Origin: Phycisphaera mikurensis NBRC 102666
GTDB lineage: Bacteria; Planctomycetota; Phycisphaerae; Phycisphaerales; SM1A02
NCBI GenBank assembly: GCA_945870475.1
Contig: CAMBSR010000007.1
Span: 1 to 25,785 of the forward strand
Direction of reading: 5' to 3'
Length of the DNA stretch: 25,785 nucleotides
The notes under the pieces were generated by a model, which saw only the letters and a program-made list of their open reading frames with translations, searched no databases and was not told the DNA's origin. Below are positions 1-8,707 of this stretch, in pieces. The position numbers and the translations under genes are program-made. Positions within the stretch are counted from its first letter, which is position 1. Each line of letters starts with the position of its first letter.

Positions 1-396
1 CACCAGCCGGAAGCCCAGGTCCATGGCGCGCTCGAACTCGTCCTGCGGCGTAATGAGGTGGTCGCTCGTGAGCACCGCGAACACCGCGTCGGGGTCGTCC
101 TTCCCCACCACTGCGGCGCCGAACGCCACCGCGTTCACCGTGTCGCGGCCCATCGGCTCGCCGAGCACGTGCACGTCGTCGATCCACGGGATGTCCTCCC
201 GGATCAGCGCGCGGTACTTCTCGCCGGCGCAGACGTAGCGGTTGGCCTCGGGCACCAGGGTGCGGATCCGCTCCGCGGCCACCGAGAGCAGGCTCCTGCC
301 CTCGATCAGCCGCAGCAGCTGCTTCGGCACCGCCTGCCGGCTCATGGGCCAGAGACGCGTGCCGGAACCGCCTGCCATGATCATCGCGTAGCGCAT
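1..396 (-). CDS. Mannose-1-phosphate guanylyltransferase-type nucleotidyltransferase (5' part only)
   Basis: The first 132 codons are present; the gene runs off the left edge of the window. The protein begins MRYAMIMAGGSGTRLWPMSR, which carries the nucleotidyltransferase signature GGSGTRLWP, followed by PKQLL. Further on come EPMGRDTVNAVAFGA and VLTSDHLI, the usual order in GDP-mannose pyrophosphorylases. The family makes GDP-mannose from mannose-1-phosphate and GTP in the cytoplasm, feeding surface polysaccharide and glycosylation. The ATG at 396 is chosen because family homology begins there and a TACGCT hexamer lies 7 bases upstream. A related sugar nucleotidyltransferase cannot be excluded without the C-terminus. 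Confidence 0.85.
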   Translation of the reverse strand, partial: MRYAMIMAGGSGTRLWPMSRQAVPKQLLRLIEGRSLLSVAAERIRTLVPEANRYVCAGEKYRALIREDIPWIDDVHVLGEPMGRDTVNAVAFGAAVVGKDDPDAVFAVLTSDHLITPQDEFERAMDLGFRLV

Positions 397-403
397 GCGA
401 AAA

Positions 404-409
404 AGCGTA
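404..409 (-). promoter_or_regulatory. -10-like TACGCT of the guanylyltransferase gene
   Basis: TACGCT on the minus strand ends 7 bases before the ATG at 396. No Shine-Dalgarno lies between them, which implies a leader of only a few bases. It belongs to the recurrent TAnnnT pattern described in the findings. Confidence 0.4.
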
Positions 410-447
410 GCGAAAAAGGGCGGCCGATCGGAGGTTGTTGCTGAAAA

Positions 448-464
448 GGTATATTTTCTATACC
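448..464. promoter_or_regulatory. Perfect 6-5-6 inverted repeat, probable toxin-antitoxin operator
   Basis: GGTATA-TTTTC-TATACC is a perfect inverted repeat ending one base before the ATG of the brnT remnant. It lies in an AT-rich island in otherwise GC-rich DNA and includes a TATATT -10-like hexamer (450-455). Ribbon-helix-helix antitoxins of TA systems typically bind such palindromes over their own promoter, so an autoregulatory operator for the downstream antitoxin is inferred. Binding itself is not shown by the sequence. Confidence 0.6.
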
Positions 465-585
465 ATGCATCAGTTCGAATTCGACCCGCGGAAGTCCGCG
501 GCGAACCTTGCGAAGCATGGGATCGACTTCTTCGACGCGCAGGGCCCGCCCAGAGGAGAGGAACCTCTATGAAGCAGAAGCCTGA
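465..585 (+). pseudogene. brnT: brnT-type toxin remnant with internal deletion and frameshift
   Basis: The reading frame from the ATG at 465 gives the BrnT N-terminus (HQFEFDPRKSAANLAKHGID, then FFDAQ). It then ends after 35 codons at the TGA at 570-572. In another frame, 544-585 encodes ARPEERNLYEAEA and a stop, which matches the usual BrnT C-terminus (RARxEERxLYE). The two ends therefore survive while about 50 central codons are missing, and the join is out of frame. BrnT toxins are RNase-fold proteins of about 90 residues; the lost middle would hold most of that fold, so the toxin should be dead. The deletion size is estimated from family length. The remnant overlaps the antitoxin start by 17 bases, as expected for an intact pair. 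Confidence 0.7.
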
Positions 586-859
586 ATCACGGCGCAGGAA
601 GGGCTCCGGCCCCGCACGCCGGCGCGCGGTTTCCGCGGCCGCCATCGATCGCCTGCACGATGCCGGCGGATCCATCGCCGCGCACCTGGACATGTCATCC
701 GCCCGCCGCCCCGGTGCGGTGGTCCGTCGCGTCAACGTCGACTTCCCCGAATGGATGGTCGCGGAACTCGACCGCGAGGCCGAGCACCTCGGCGTCACCC
801 GCCAGTCGGTCATCAAGGTCTTCATCGCCGAACGGCTGAAGGCGGCTCGCAGCGCATGA
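569..859 (+). CDS. BrnA/CopG-like ribbon-helix-helix antitoxin, orphan
   Basis: The protein is 96 residues. Its C-terminal half reads RRVNVDFPEWMVAELDREAE then LGVTRQSVIKVFIAERL, a beta strand plus two helices typical of the ribbon-helix-helix antitoxins partnered with BrnT. The preceding stretch DAGGSIAAHLDMSSARRPG also matches that family. The N-terminus is rich in Arg and Lys and poorly conserved. The ATG at 569 is preceded by a GA-rich Shine-Dalgarno (GAGGAGAGG, 553-561). It overlaps the stop of the decayed toxin, and its own stop overlaps the ruvA start (ATGA). With the toxin ruined, the protein probably persists as a DNA-binding repressor of its own transcript, which now includes ruvA; this role is inferred. 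Confidence 0.8.
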   Translation: MKQKPESRRRKGSGPARRRAVSAAAIDRLHDAGGSIAAHLDMSSARRPGAVVRRVNVDFPEWMVAELDREAEHLGVTRQSVIKVFIAERLKAARSA

Positions 860-1506
860 TCACCCAACTCACCGGAACCCTGGTCGCCATCGACGACGGC
901 GCAGCGCACGTGCAGGTGGCGGAACTCACCTACGAGGTGCTGGTCCCCGCTGCGGATTCCATGTCGCTGGCCGCGCGCATCGGCCAGCCCGTGCGCTTCC
1001 ACACGCTCCATTACCTGGAAGGGCAGGGGCAGGGCTCCAGCTTCTGGCCCCGCCTCATCGGCTTCCAGACGGCCACCGACCGCGCGTTCTTCGAGCTCTT
1101 CACCACCGTCAAGGGCATCGGCAACCGCAAGGCGCTGCGTGCGCTCCAGCTGCCCTTCGCGCAGGTGGCCGAGGCCATCGCAGCGCGCGACCACGGCATG
1201 CTGCAGACCCTCCCCGAGATCGGCAAGCGCACCGCCGAGACCATCTGCGTCGAGCTCAAGGGCAAGGTCGACCCGTTCGTGCGCGAGCTCGGCGGCACGC
1301 GTCCCGCCGCCGGCACCAAGACCGCGCCGCGCCCCATCACCGCGGAGGGCAAGCTCATGGCCGCCGCACGCGACGCCGTCGAGGTGCTCGTCCAGCTCGG
1401 CCACTCGAAGCCCGCCGCGCGCGACATGATCGAGCGCGTCCTCGCCCGCGAGGACCTGCCGGCCGATGCCACGCCGGAAGCCCTCGTCGAGCACGCGCTG
1501 CGCTAA
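856..1506 (+). CDS. ruvA: Holliday junction branch migration protein RuvA
   Basis: The protein is 216 residues, slightly longer than the usual ~200. It begins MITQLTGTLVAIDDGAAHVQ, the RuvA N-terminal OB-fold. Two helix-hairpin-helix motifs follow: TTVKGIGNRKALRAL (around residues 80-94) and LPEIGKRTAETICVELKGK (around 118-137). A linker then leads to the C-terminal domain that contacts RuvB (from about residue 165). RuvA forms tetramers that hold four-way junctions and load the RuvB motor in recombinational repair. The start overlaps the antitoxin stop by four bases with no good separate Shine-Dalgarno, so translation is probably coupled. ruvB and ruvC are not adjacent. Confidence 0.93.
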   Translation: MITQLTGTLVAIDDGAAHVQVAELTYEVLVPAADSMSLAARIGQPVRFHTLHYLEGQGQGSSFWPRLIGFQTATDRAFFELFTTVKGIGNRKALRALQLPFAQVAEAIAARDHGMLQTLPEIGKRTAETICVELKGKVDPFVRELGGTRPAAGTKTAPRPITAEGKLMAAARDAVEVLVQLGHSKPAARDMIERVLAREDLPADATPEALVEHALR

Positions 1507-1555
1507 ATCCGTACCCGGTGACATATGCACCATTTGATCGCAGGATCCCGCGCCC

Positions 1556-2356
1556 TCACGCATCCCGCGTCGGCCACCCACTCGCCTTCGCCAGTGCCGC
1601 ACGCAGCCGCGCGGTGATCTCCTTCGGATCGCGCATGCCCTCCGCCGCGAAGTCGAACGTGCCTACGTACTGCACCGTCGCGCGCCCGCGCGGCACGAAC
1701 GGATCGACGAGCGCGTTGCCGAGCGTCGGCGTCCCGTGGATCCACAGCACCACTACCGGTGCCTTGGTCAGCGCCACCAGCGTGCCCGTTCCCTCGGCGA
1801 ACGGCGCCAGCACGCACGACGGCCGCTCGATGGCGCCCTCCGGGAACACGCCCACCACGCCGCCGCCCTTCACGTGGCGCACCGCCTCGCGCAGCATGCC
1901 CGCATCCGCCGCGGTGTAGGTCACCGGCAGCACCCCCAGCCCGCGCCAGAACGCGCCGAACGCGGGATGCATCTGCTCCGCGGCCATCATGAACCGCACG
2001 CGCCGCGGCATGGCGAACTGCATCAGCGGCGGATCGAGCCCGCTCGCGTGGTTCGCCACGACCACGAATCCGCCGTCCGGAATCTTCATCCCCTCGAACC
2101 CCACCCAGCGCGTCCGGTGCACGAACCGTGCCAGCGGTCGGAACACCGCCTCCACCACCGCGAGCCATCCGCCCCACACCAACGGTTCGCCGGACCGCGC
2201 GCGCACCACGAACCCCACGACCACCAGCATCAGGAGCGCAAGCATCGCACCCGCCACCAGCGCGCCCATGGCGCCAAGCACCCGCCACGCCACGCCCGAC
2301 GCATCTGCCAACGGCAGCACGGCTTGCGCGAGGAGATGGCTTGTTCCGGCCGTCAT
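1556..2356 (-). CDS. PlsC-type lysophospholipid acyltransferase
   Basis: The protein is 266 residues. A strongly hydrophobic segment at about residues 22-52 should anchor it in the membrane. The acyltransferase motifs are NHASGLDPP (catalytic H103 and D108 of the HX4D box) and FPEG at 171-174 (substrate phosphate binding). Family members move an acyl chain onto 1-acyl-glycerol-3-phosphate to make phosphatidic acid. The exact acceptor cannot be read from the sequence, so no symbol is given. The gene converges on ruvA, with 49 bases between them and no clear terminator. It is divergent from carB. A TACACC hexamer lies 7 bases before the ATG, a weaker match to the recurrent pattern. Confidence 0.88.
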   Translation of the reverse strand: MTAGTSHLLAQAVLPLADASGVAWRVLGAMGALVAGAMLALLMLVVVGFVVRARSGEPLVWGGWLAVVEAVFRPLARFVHRTRWVGFEGMKIPDGGFVVVANHASGLDPPLMQFAMPRRVRFMMAAEQMHPAFGAFWRGLGVLPVTYTAADAGMLREAVRHVKGGGVVGVFPEGAIERPSCVLAPFAEGTGTLVALTKAPVVVLWIHGTPTLGNALVDPFVPRGRATVQYVGTFDFAAEGMRDPKEITARLRAALAKASGWPTRDA

Positions 2357-2401
2357 TCCCGGTGGTGTACCCGCGGACGCGGTTTGCCCGCCCCCTTCCG
2401 C

Positions 2402-2407
2402 TATCCT
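2402..2407 (+). promoter_or_regulatory. -10-like TATCCT, candidate carB promoter
   Basis: TATCCT lies 86 bases before the carB ATG in the gap shared with the leftward acyltransferase. A TTGCCC upstream (2384-2389) is only 12 bases away, too close for an ordinary -35. The intervening leader is very GC-rich, can form hairpins and shows no clear Shine-Dalgarno at the start codon. Confidence 0.3.
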
Positions 2408-2493
2408 CCCGCAAGTTTGGGCCCTGCGCGCGCCGCGCGCATCCCGGACGCGCGCACCGCTTCTTTCCGCCGGCCCCCCGCCGGCCCCACACG

Positions 2494-6000
<3,507 letters not shown>

Positions 6001-6039
6001 ATGCGGCCATGAGCCGGTCGCGTTCGCGTGCGGCCGTGC

Positions 6040-6750
6040 TCACGGCTGGTTCGCCGTCGCATCGCGATGCCGCTTGGCAAGCCCGCTGCCGACACCCGCG
6101 ATCGCCGCACCGAGCATCGGCGCCAGTACGTAGATCCACAGCTCGTCGGTGCGCCCGCTCACCACGCCCGGCGCGATGGAGCGCACGGGATTCATCGATC
6201 CGCCGCTGATCGGCCCGGCCACCAGCACGCCGAGGAACACCGCGGCGCCGATGGCGAGGCCCGCCTGCAGCCCGCGCTCCTTCGCCTTCGCGGTCACGCC
6301 CAGGATCGTCATCATCAGGAACAGCCCGAGCAGGCACTCGAGCGCGAACGCGCGCGGCGCGATGATGTGCGGCGAATGCTCGCCGAGCGTCGGTGACTCC
6401 GGAAGCAACGCGCGAACCGTGAAGCTCGCCGCGAACGCTCCCACGAACTGCGCCACCACGTACCCCGGCACCTGCCGCCACGGAAACCGCCCCGCCAGCG
6501 CGAACCCCACGCTCACCGCCGGGTTCATGTGCGCGCCCGAGACATCCCCGATGGCCTCGATCATGGCGAACGCCACCAGCCCGCAGGCGAGCGACATGCC
6601 GATGTTCCCGAGCGTCCCGTGCGTCACCGCATCGACCGCCACCGCGCCGGTGGCCGCGAACACCAGGAAGTACGTCCCCAGCGCCTCCGCGGCCAGCCGC
6701 GTGGGAAGCCATGCCCTCGGTGAATGGGCCTTGCCGGCCGGGTGGTTCAT
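6040..6750 (-). CDS. MIP-family channel (aquaporin-like)
   Basis: The protein is 236 residues with six hydrophobic segments in two repeats. The half-helix motifs are SGAHMNPAVS (N76-P77-A78) and SGGSMNPVRS (N187-P188-V189), so the second NPA box is NPV. Aligned by hand with E. coli AqpZ, the selectivity-filter positions are C56, V175, G184 and R190, in place of AqpZ Phe, His, Thr and Arg. That is not the water-only filter; a wider or less polar pore for small neutral solutes is inferred. The gene converges on carB (39-base gap) and is divergent from nuoH. TAGATT lies 6 bases before the start. Confidence 0.9.
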   Translation of the reverse strand: MNHPAGKAHSPRAWLPTRLAAEALGTYFLVFAATGAVAVDAVTHGTLGNIGMSLACGLVAFAMIEAIGDVSGAHMNPAVSVGFALAGRFPWRQVPGYVVAQFVGAFAASFTVRALLPESPTLGEHSPHIIAPRAFALECLLGLFLMMTILGVTAKAKERGLQAGLAIGAAVFLGVLVAGPISGGSMNPVRSIAPGVVSGRTDELWIYVLAPMLGAAIAGVGSGLAKRHRDATANQP

Positions 6751-6756
6751 TGCCGG

Positions 6757-6762
6757 AATCTA
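6757..6762 (-). promoter_or_regulatory. -10-like TAGATT of the aquaporin-like gene
   Basis: TAGATT on the minus strand ends 6 bases before the ATG at 6750. The short gap CCGGCA has no Shine-Dalgarno. It fits the repeated TAnnnT arrangement. Confidence 0.4.
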
Positions 6763-6823
6763 GCGGCTTCCGTGGCCGTCCGGCGCCGGGCAATCCGCCG
6801 CGATCTCTCGGCCGCCCGCGTCC

Positions 6824-6829
6824 TATACT
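6824..6829 (+). promoter_or_regulatory. -10 TATACT of nuoH
   Basis: TATACT is one base from the consensus TATAAT and ends 9 bases before the nuoH ATG. The gap is pyrimidine-rich (CCCCCTCCC) and cannot act as a Shine-Dalgarno. Transcription would start about two or three bases before the ATG. No convincing -35 is visible 17 bases upstream. Confidence 0.5.
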
Positions 6830-6838
6830 CCCCCTCCC

Positions 6839-8086
6839 ATGCAGACGCTGACCGACTACCTGCCCGCCTGGTTCCCCACCGGTCCCTCGCTCGCCCAGCT
6901 GATCGCGAGCGTGGCCGTGGTGGTCCTGGCACTCCACGTGATCCTCGGCGCATGCGCCTACGCCATCTGGCTCGAGCGCCGCCTCTCCGCATGGATGCAG
7001 GACCGCGTCGGCCCGAATCGCGTCGGCCCATGGGGCCTGCTGCAGCCGATCGCCGACGGCCTGAAGTTCTTCCTCAAGGAGGACTACACGCCGACCAACG
7101 TCGATCGTTCCCTCTTCACCATGGCACCGGCGCTCCTCGCCATCCCCAGCCTGATCGGCTTCGTCATCATCCCGTGGGGCGGCGCGCTCGACCTCTCCAC
7201 GCTGCCGATCATCGGCAAGGAACTCGGCCTCACCGGCGCAGTCAAGATCGTCGGTGCAGACGTCAACATCGGTGTCGTGTACATGCTCGCCATCGCCAGC
7301 CTCTCCGTCTACGGCGTGGCGCTCGGCAGCTGGGCATCGAACAACAAGTTCGCCTTCCTCGGCGGCCTGCGTGCCTCCGCGCAGATCATCAGCTACGAGA
7401 TCCCCATGGGCGTCTGCATGCTCGCGGTGATTCTCATGAGCGGCAGCTTCACGCCGGGCGGCATCATCGCCGGCCAGCAGGAGCATGTCTGGAACATCTT
7501 CCAGCAGCCGCTCACGGCCGTCCTGTTCTACACGTGCATGCTTGCCGAGACCAACCGCCTCCCCTTCGACCTCGCCGAGTGCGAGAGCGAGCTGGTGGGC
7601 GGCTACCACACGGAATACTCCAGCATGCGCTTCGCGCTCTTCTTCCTGGCCGAGTACTTCAACATGATCGCGAGCTCCGCGCTCTTCGTGGTGCTCTTCC
7701 TCGGCGGCTGGAGCGTGAATCCGTTCGGCGCCTTCTATCACTGGGACCTGCCGTTCGTCGGCAGCCTGCCCGTGGTGGTCGCGCAGATCGGCGTGATGGC
7801 CGGCAAGACCTTCCTCGTGGTCTCCCTCGGCATCGCGCTGCGCTGGACGCTCCCGCGCTTCCGCTTCGACCAGCTCATGCGCCTGGCGTGGGAGGGCATG
7901 ATCCCCACCGCGCTGCTCATCCTCACCTGCACCGCCGTGTTCGTCTACTTCGGCATCGTGCAGTGGATGTGGGTGGGCAGCCTGCTGTGCCTCTCGATCA
8001 TCTGGTTCGTCGGCCCGCGCCTCCCCAAGAGCGCCAGCCCGAACGCCAAGATCGGCATGATCGGCAGCCGCTTCAGCCCCGCCTGA
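6839..8086 (+). CDS. nuoH: NADH-quinone oxidoreductase subunit H (complex I membrane subunit)
   Basis: The protein is 415 residues, longer than the usual 320-350, with many hydrophobic helices. Family hallmarks are clear: ERRLSAWMQDRVGPNRVGPW, LLQPIADGLKFFLKEDYTP, then AETNRLPFDLAECESELVGG followed by YHTEYSSMRFALFFLAEY. NuoH sits at the joint between the membrane and peripheral arms and lines the quinone-binding cavity. The acidic residues in the AETNRLPFDLAECESE loop are the ones expected there. No other nuo gene lies nearby, so the rest of complex I must be encoded elsewhere. The start fits both homology and the -10 hexamer 9 bases upstream. Confidence 0.95.
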   Translation: MQTLTDYLPAWFPTGPSLAQLIASVAVVVLALHVILGACAYAIWLERRLSAWMQDRVGPNRVGPWGLLQPIADGLKFFLKEDYTPTNVDRSLFTMAPALLAIPSLIGFVIIPWGGALDLSTLPIIGKELGLTGAVKIVGADVNIGVVYMLAIASLSVYGVALGSWASNNKFAFLGGLRASAQIISYEIPMGVCMLAVILMSGSFTPGGIIAGQQEHVWNIFQQPLTAVLFYTCMLAETNRLPFDLAECESELVGGYHTEYSSMRFALFFLAEYFNMIASSALFVVLFLGGWSVNPFGAFYHWDLPFVGSLPVVVAQIGVMAGKTFLVVSLGIALRWTLPRFRFDQLMRLAWEGMIPTALLILTCTAVFVYFGIVQWMWVGSLLCLSIIWFVGPRLPKSASPNAKIGMIGSRFSPA

Positions 8087-8116
8087 TCACGCTGCGCAGC
8101 TACCCGCAACCACTCC

Positions 8117-8148
8117 ACAACGCGCGTCCCACTCGGGACGCGCGTTGT
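8117..8148. terminator. Hairpin after nuoH, probable terminator
   Basis: ACAACGCGCGTCCC and its exact reverse complement form a 14-bp stem with the loop ACTC, starting 30 bases after the nuoH stop. There is no real U-tract on the plus strand (only TTG), so termination may be weak or the hairpin may protect the 3' end. Confidence 0.6.
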
Positions 8149-8196
8149 TGCAATCTCCACCCGCGGCGGTGAGGCCACCGCCGAACCGACGCCATC

Positions 8197-8265
8197 GGCC
8201 CAAAGCGCCCCTGGCCCAAAGCGCCCCTGGCCCAAAGCGCCCCTGGCCCAAAGCGCCCCTGGCCC
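8197..8265. repeat. 16-bp tandem repeat, 4.3 copies
   Basis: Four identical units of GGCCCAAAGCGCCCCT run from 8197 to 8260, followed by a partial GGCCC. The copies show no mismatch, which points to recent expansion or ongoing slippage. The unit is too short and lacks spacers, so this is not CRISPR. Confidence 0.95.
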
Positions 8266-8276
8266 CCGCAGCCGAA

Positions 8277-8345
8277 AGAGGCACTCGCATAAAGCGAGTT
8301 GTTTTTGCGCAGCAAAAACCTGTCTGAGCGACTGCGAGTGCCTCT
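8277..8345. repeat. Large stem-loop with nested hairpins
   Basis: AGAGGCACTCGC (8277-8288) pairs exactly with GCGAGTGCCTCT (8334-8345). Nested inside is an 8-bp stem GTTTTTGC/GCAAAAAC (8301-8308 with 8312-8319). The left arm segment ACTCGC (8283-8288) can instead pair locally with GCGAGT at 8294-8299, so two folds exclude each other. The AT-rich inner part differs from its surroundings. It may be a dispersed intergenic repeat, a MITE-like remnant or a structured RNA; the sequence alone does not decide. Confidence 0.75.
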
Positions 8346-8403
8346 GCAGGCGGAGGGGCGCCAGTACAAGCGCTTTGAGGTGAACCGCGCCAGTCCGAGC
8401 GCC

Positions 8404-8613
8404 TCAGCCCCTGTCGCGCGCCATCCGCCGCATCGCCCCCACCCACGCGCCATACTCAATCGCCGCACGCCGTCGCTCCGCCGCGGACGGCCACTTCGAA
8501 CGATCCGCGCCGAACGCGGTCTCCATTCGCCATGACCAGTACCGCCCCTTGAGCCGGAAGCCGGTCTTGGCTCCAAGCAGCGCCAGGTTCCAGAGTCCGC
8601 GGACGACGTGCAT
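8404..8613 (-). CDS. Small basic Trp/Arg-rich protein, function unknown
   Basis: The protein is 69 residues: it begins MHVVRGLWNLALLGAKTGF, has RLKGRYWSWRMETAFG in the middle and ends in an Arg-rich tail (AMRRMARDRG). It has five Trp and many Arg. I do not recognise a named family, though the YWSWRMETAFG core looks like a conserved motif. It is believed real because TACCCT lies exactly 6 bases before the ATG, the same hexamer and spacing as at queF. It is also divergent from radA with a normal intergenic gap. The first third is hydrophobic enough for membrane association, but no clear transmembrane helix stands out. Confidence 0.6.
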   Translation of the reverse strand: MHVVRGLWNLALLGAKTGFRLKGRYWSWRMETAFGADRSKWPSAAERRRAAIEYGAWVGAMRRMARDRG

Positions 8614-8619
8614 GCGCAC

Positions 8620-8625
8620 AGGGTA
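8620..8625 (-). promoter_or_regulatory. -10-like TACCCT of the small basic protein gene
   Basis: TACCCT on the minus strand lies 6 bases before the ATG at 8613. The hexamer and gap are identical to those upstream of queF on the plus strand. Confidence 0.4.
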
Positions 8626-8691
8626 GGGAGTTTCGCCGTCGCGGCGCGCCGCCTTTCCGCCCGATGCAGCAGTTGCTTCCCCGGGCACCCC

Positions 8692-8697
8692 TACACT
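8692..8697 (+). promoter_or_regulatory. -10-like TACACT of radA
   Basis: TACACT ends 10 bases before the ATG at 8708 and 4 bases before an alternative GTG at 8702. The 10-base gap fits the spacing at other genes here and favours the ATG. Confidence 0.4.
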
Positions 8698-8707
8698 CGC
8701 CGTGGCA

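Larger units (their letters stand above)
8087..8403. other. Non-coding, repeat-rich gap between nuoH and a convergent small gene
   Basis: These 317 bases show no credible gene. In order they hold a 14-bp-stem terminator-like hairpin (8117-8148), a 16-bp tandem repeat with 4.3 copies (8197-8265), a 12-bp-stem hairpin (8277-8345) and inverted fragments of the tandem unit (8354-8361 and 8370-8377). The flanking genes converge, so this is 3'-end territory rather than a leader. Confidence 0.75.

Noticed and set aside
1507..1555. Terminator between ruvA and the convergent acyltransferase gene
   Set aside because: No stable stem with a U-tract could be found in the 49 bases.
8197..8265. CRISPR array
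   Set aside because: The 16-bp units are directly adjacent without spacers and there are no cas genes.
8277..8345. Integron attC site
   Set aside because: The hairpin is attC-like in size, but the conserved GTTRRRY/RYYYAAC core ends and any integrase or cassette gene are missing.
8702..8707. GTG at 8702 as radA start
   Set aside because: It lies only 4 bases from the -10 hexamer, while the ATG at 8708 gives the common family start MAKTKT and a spacing like the other genes.
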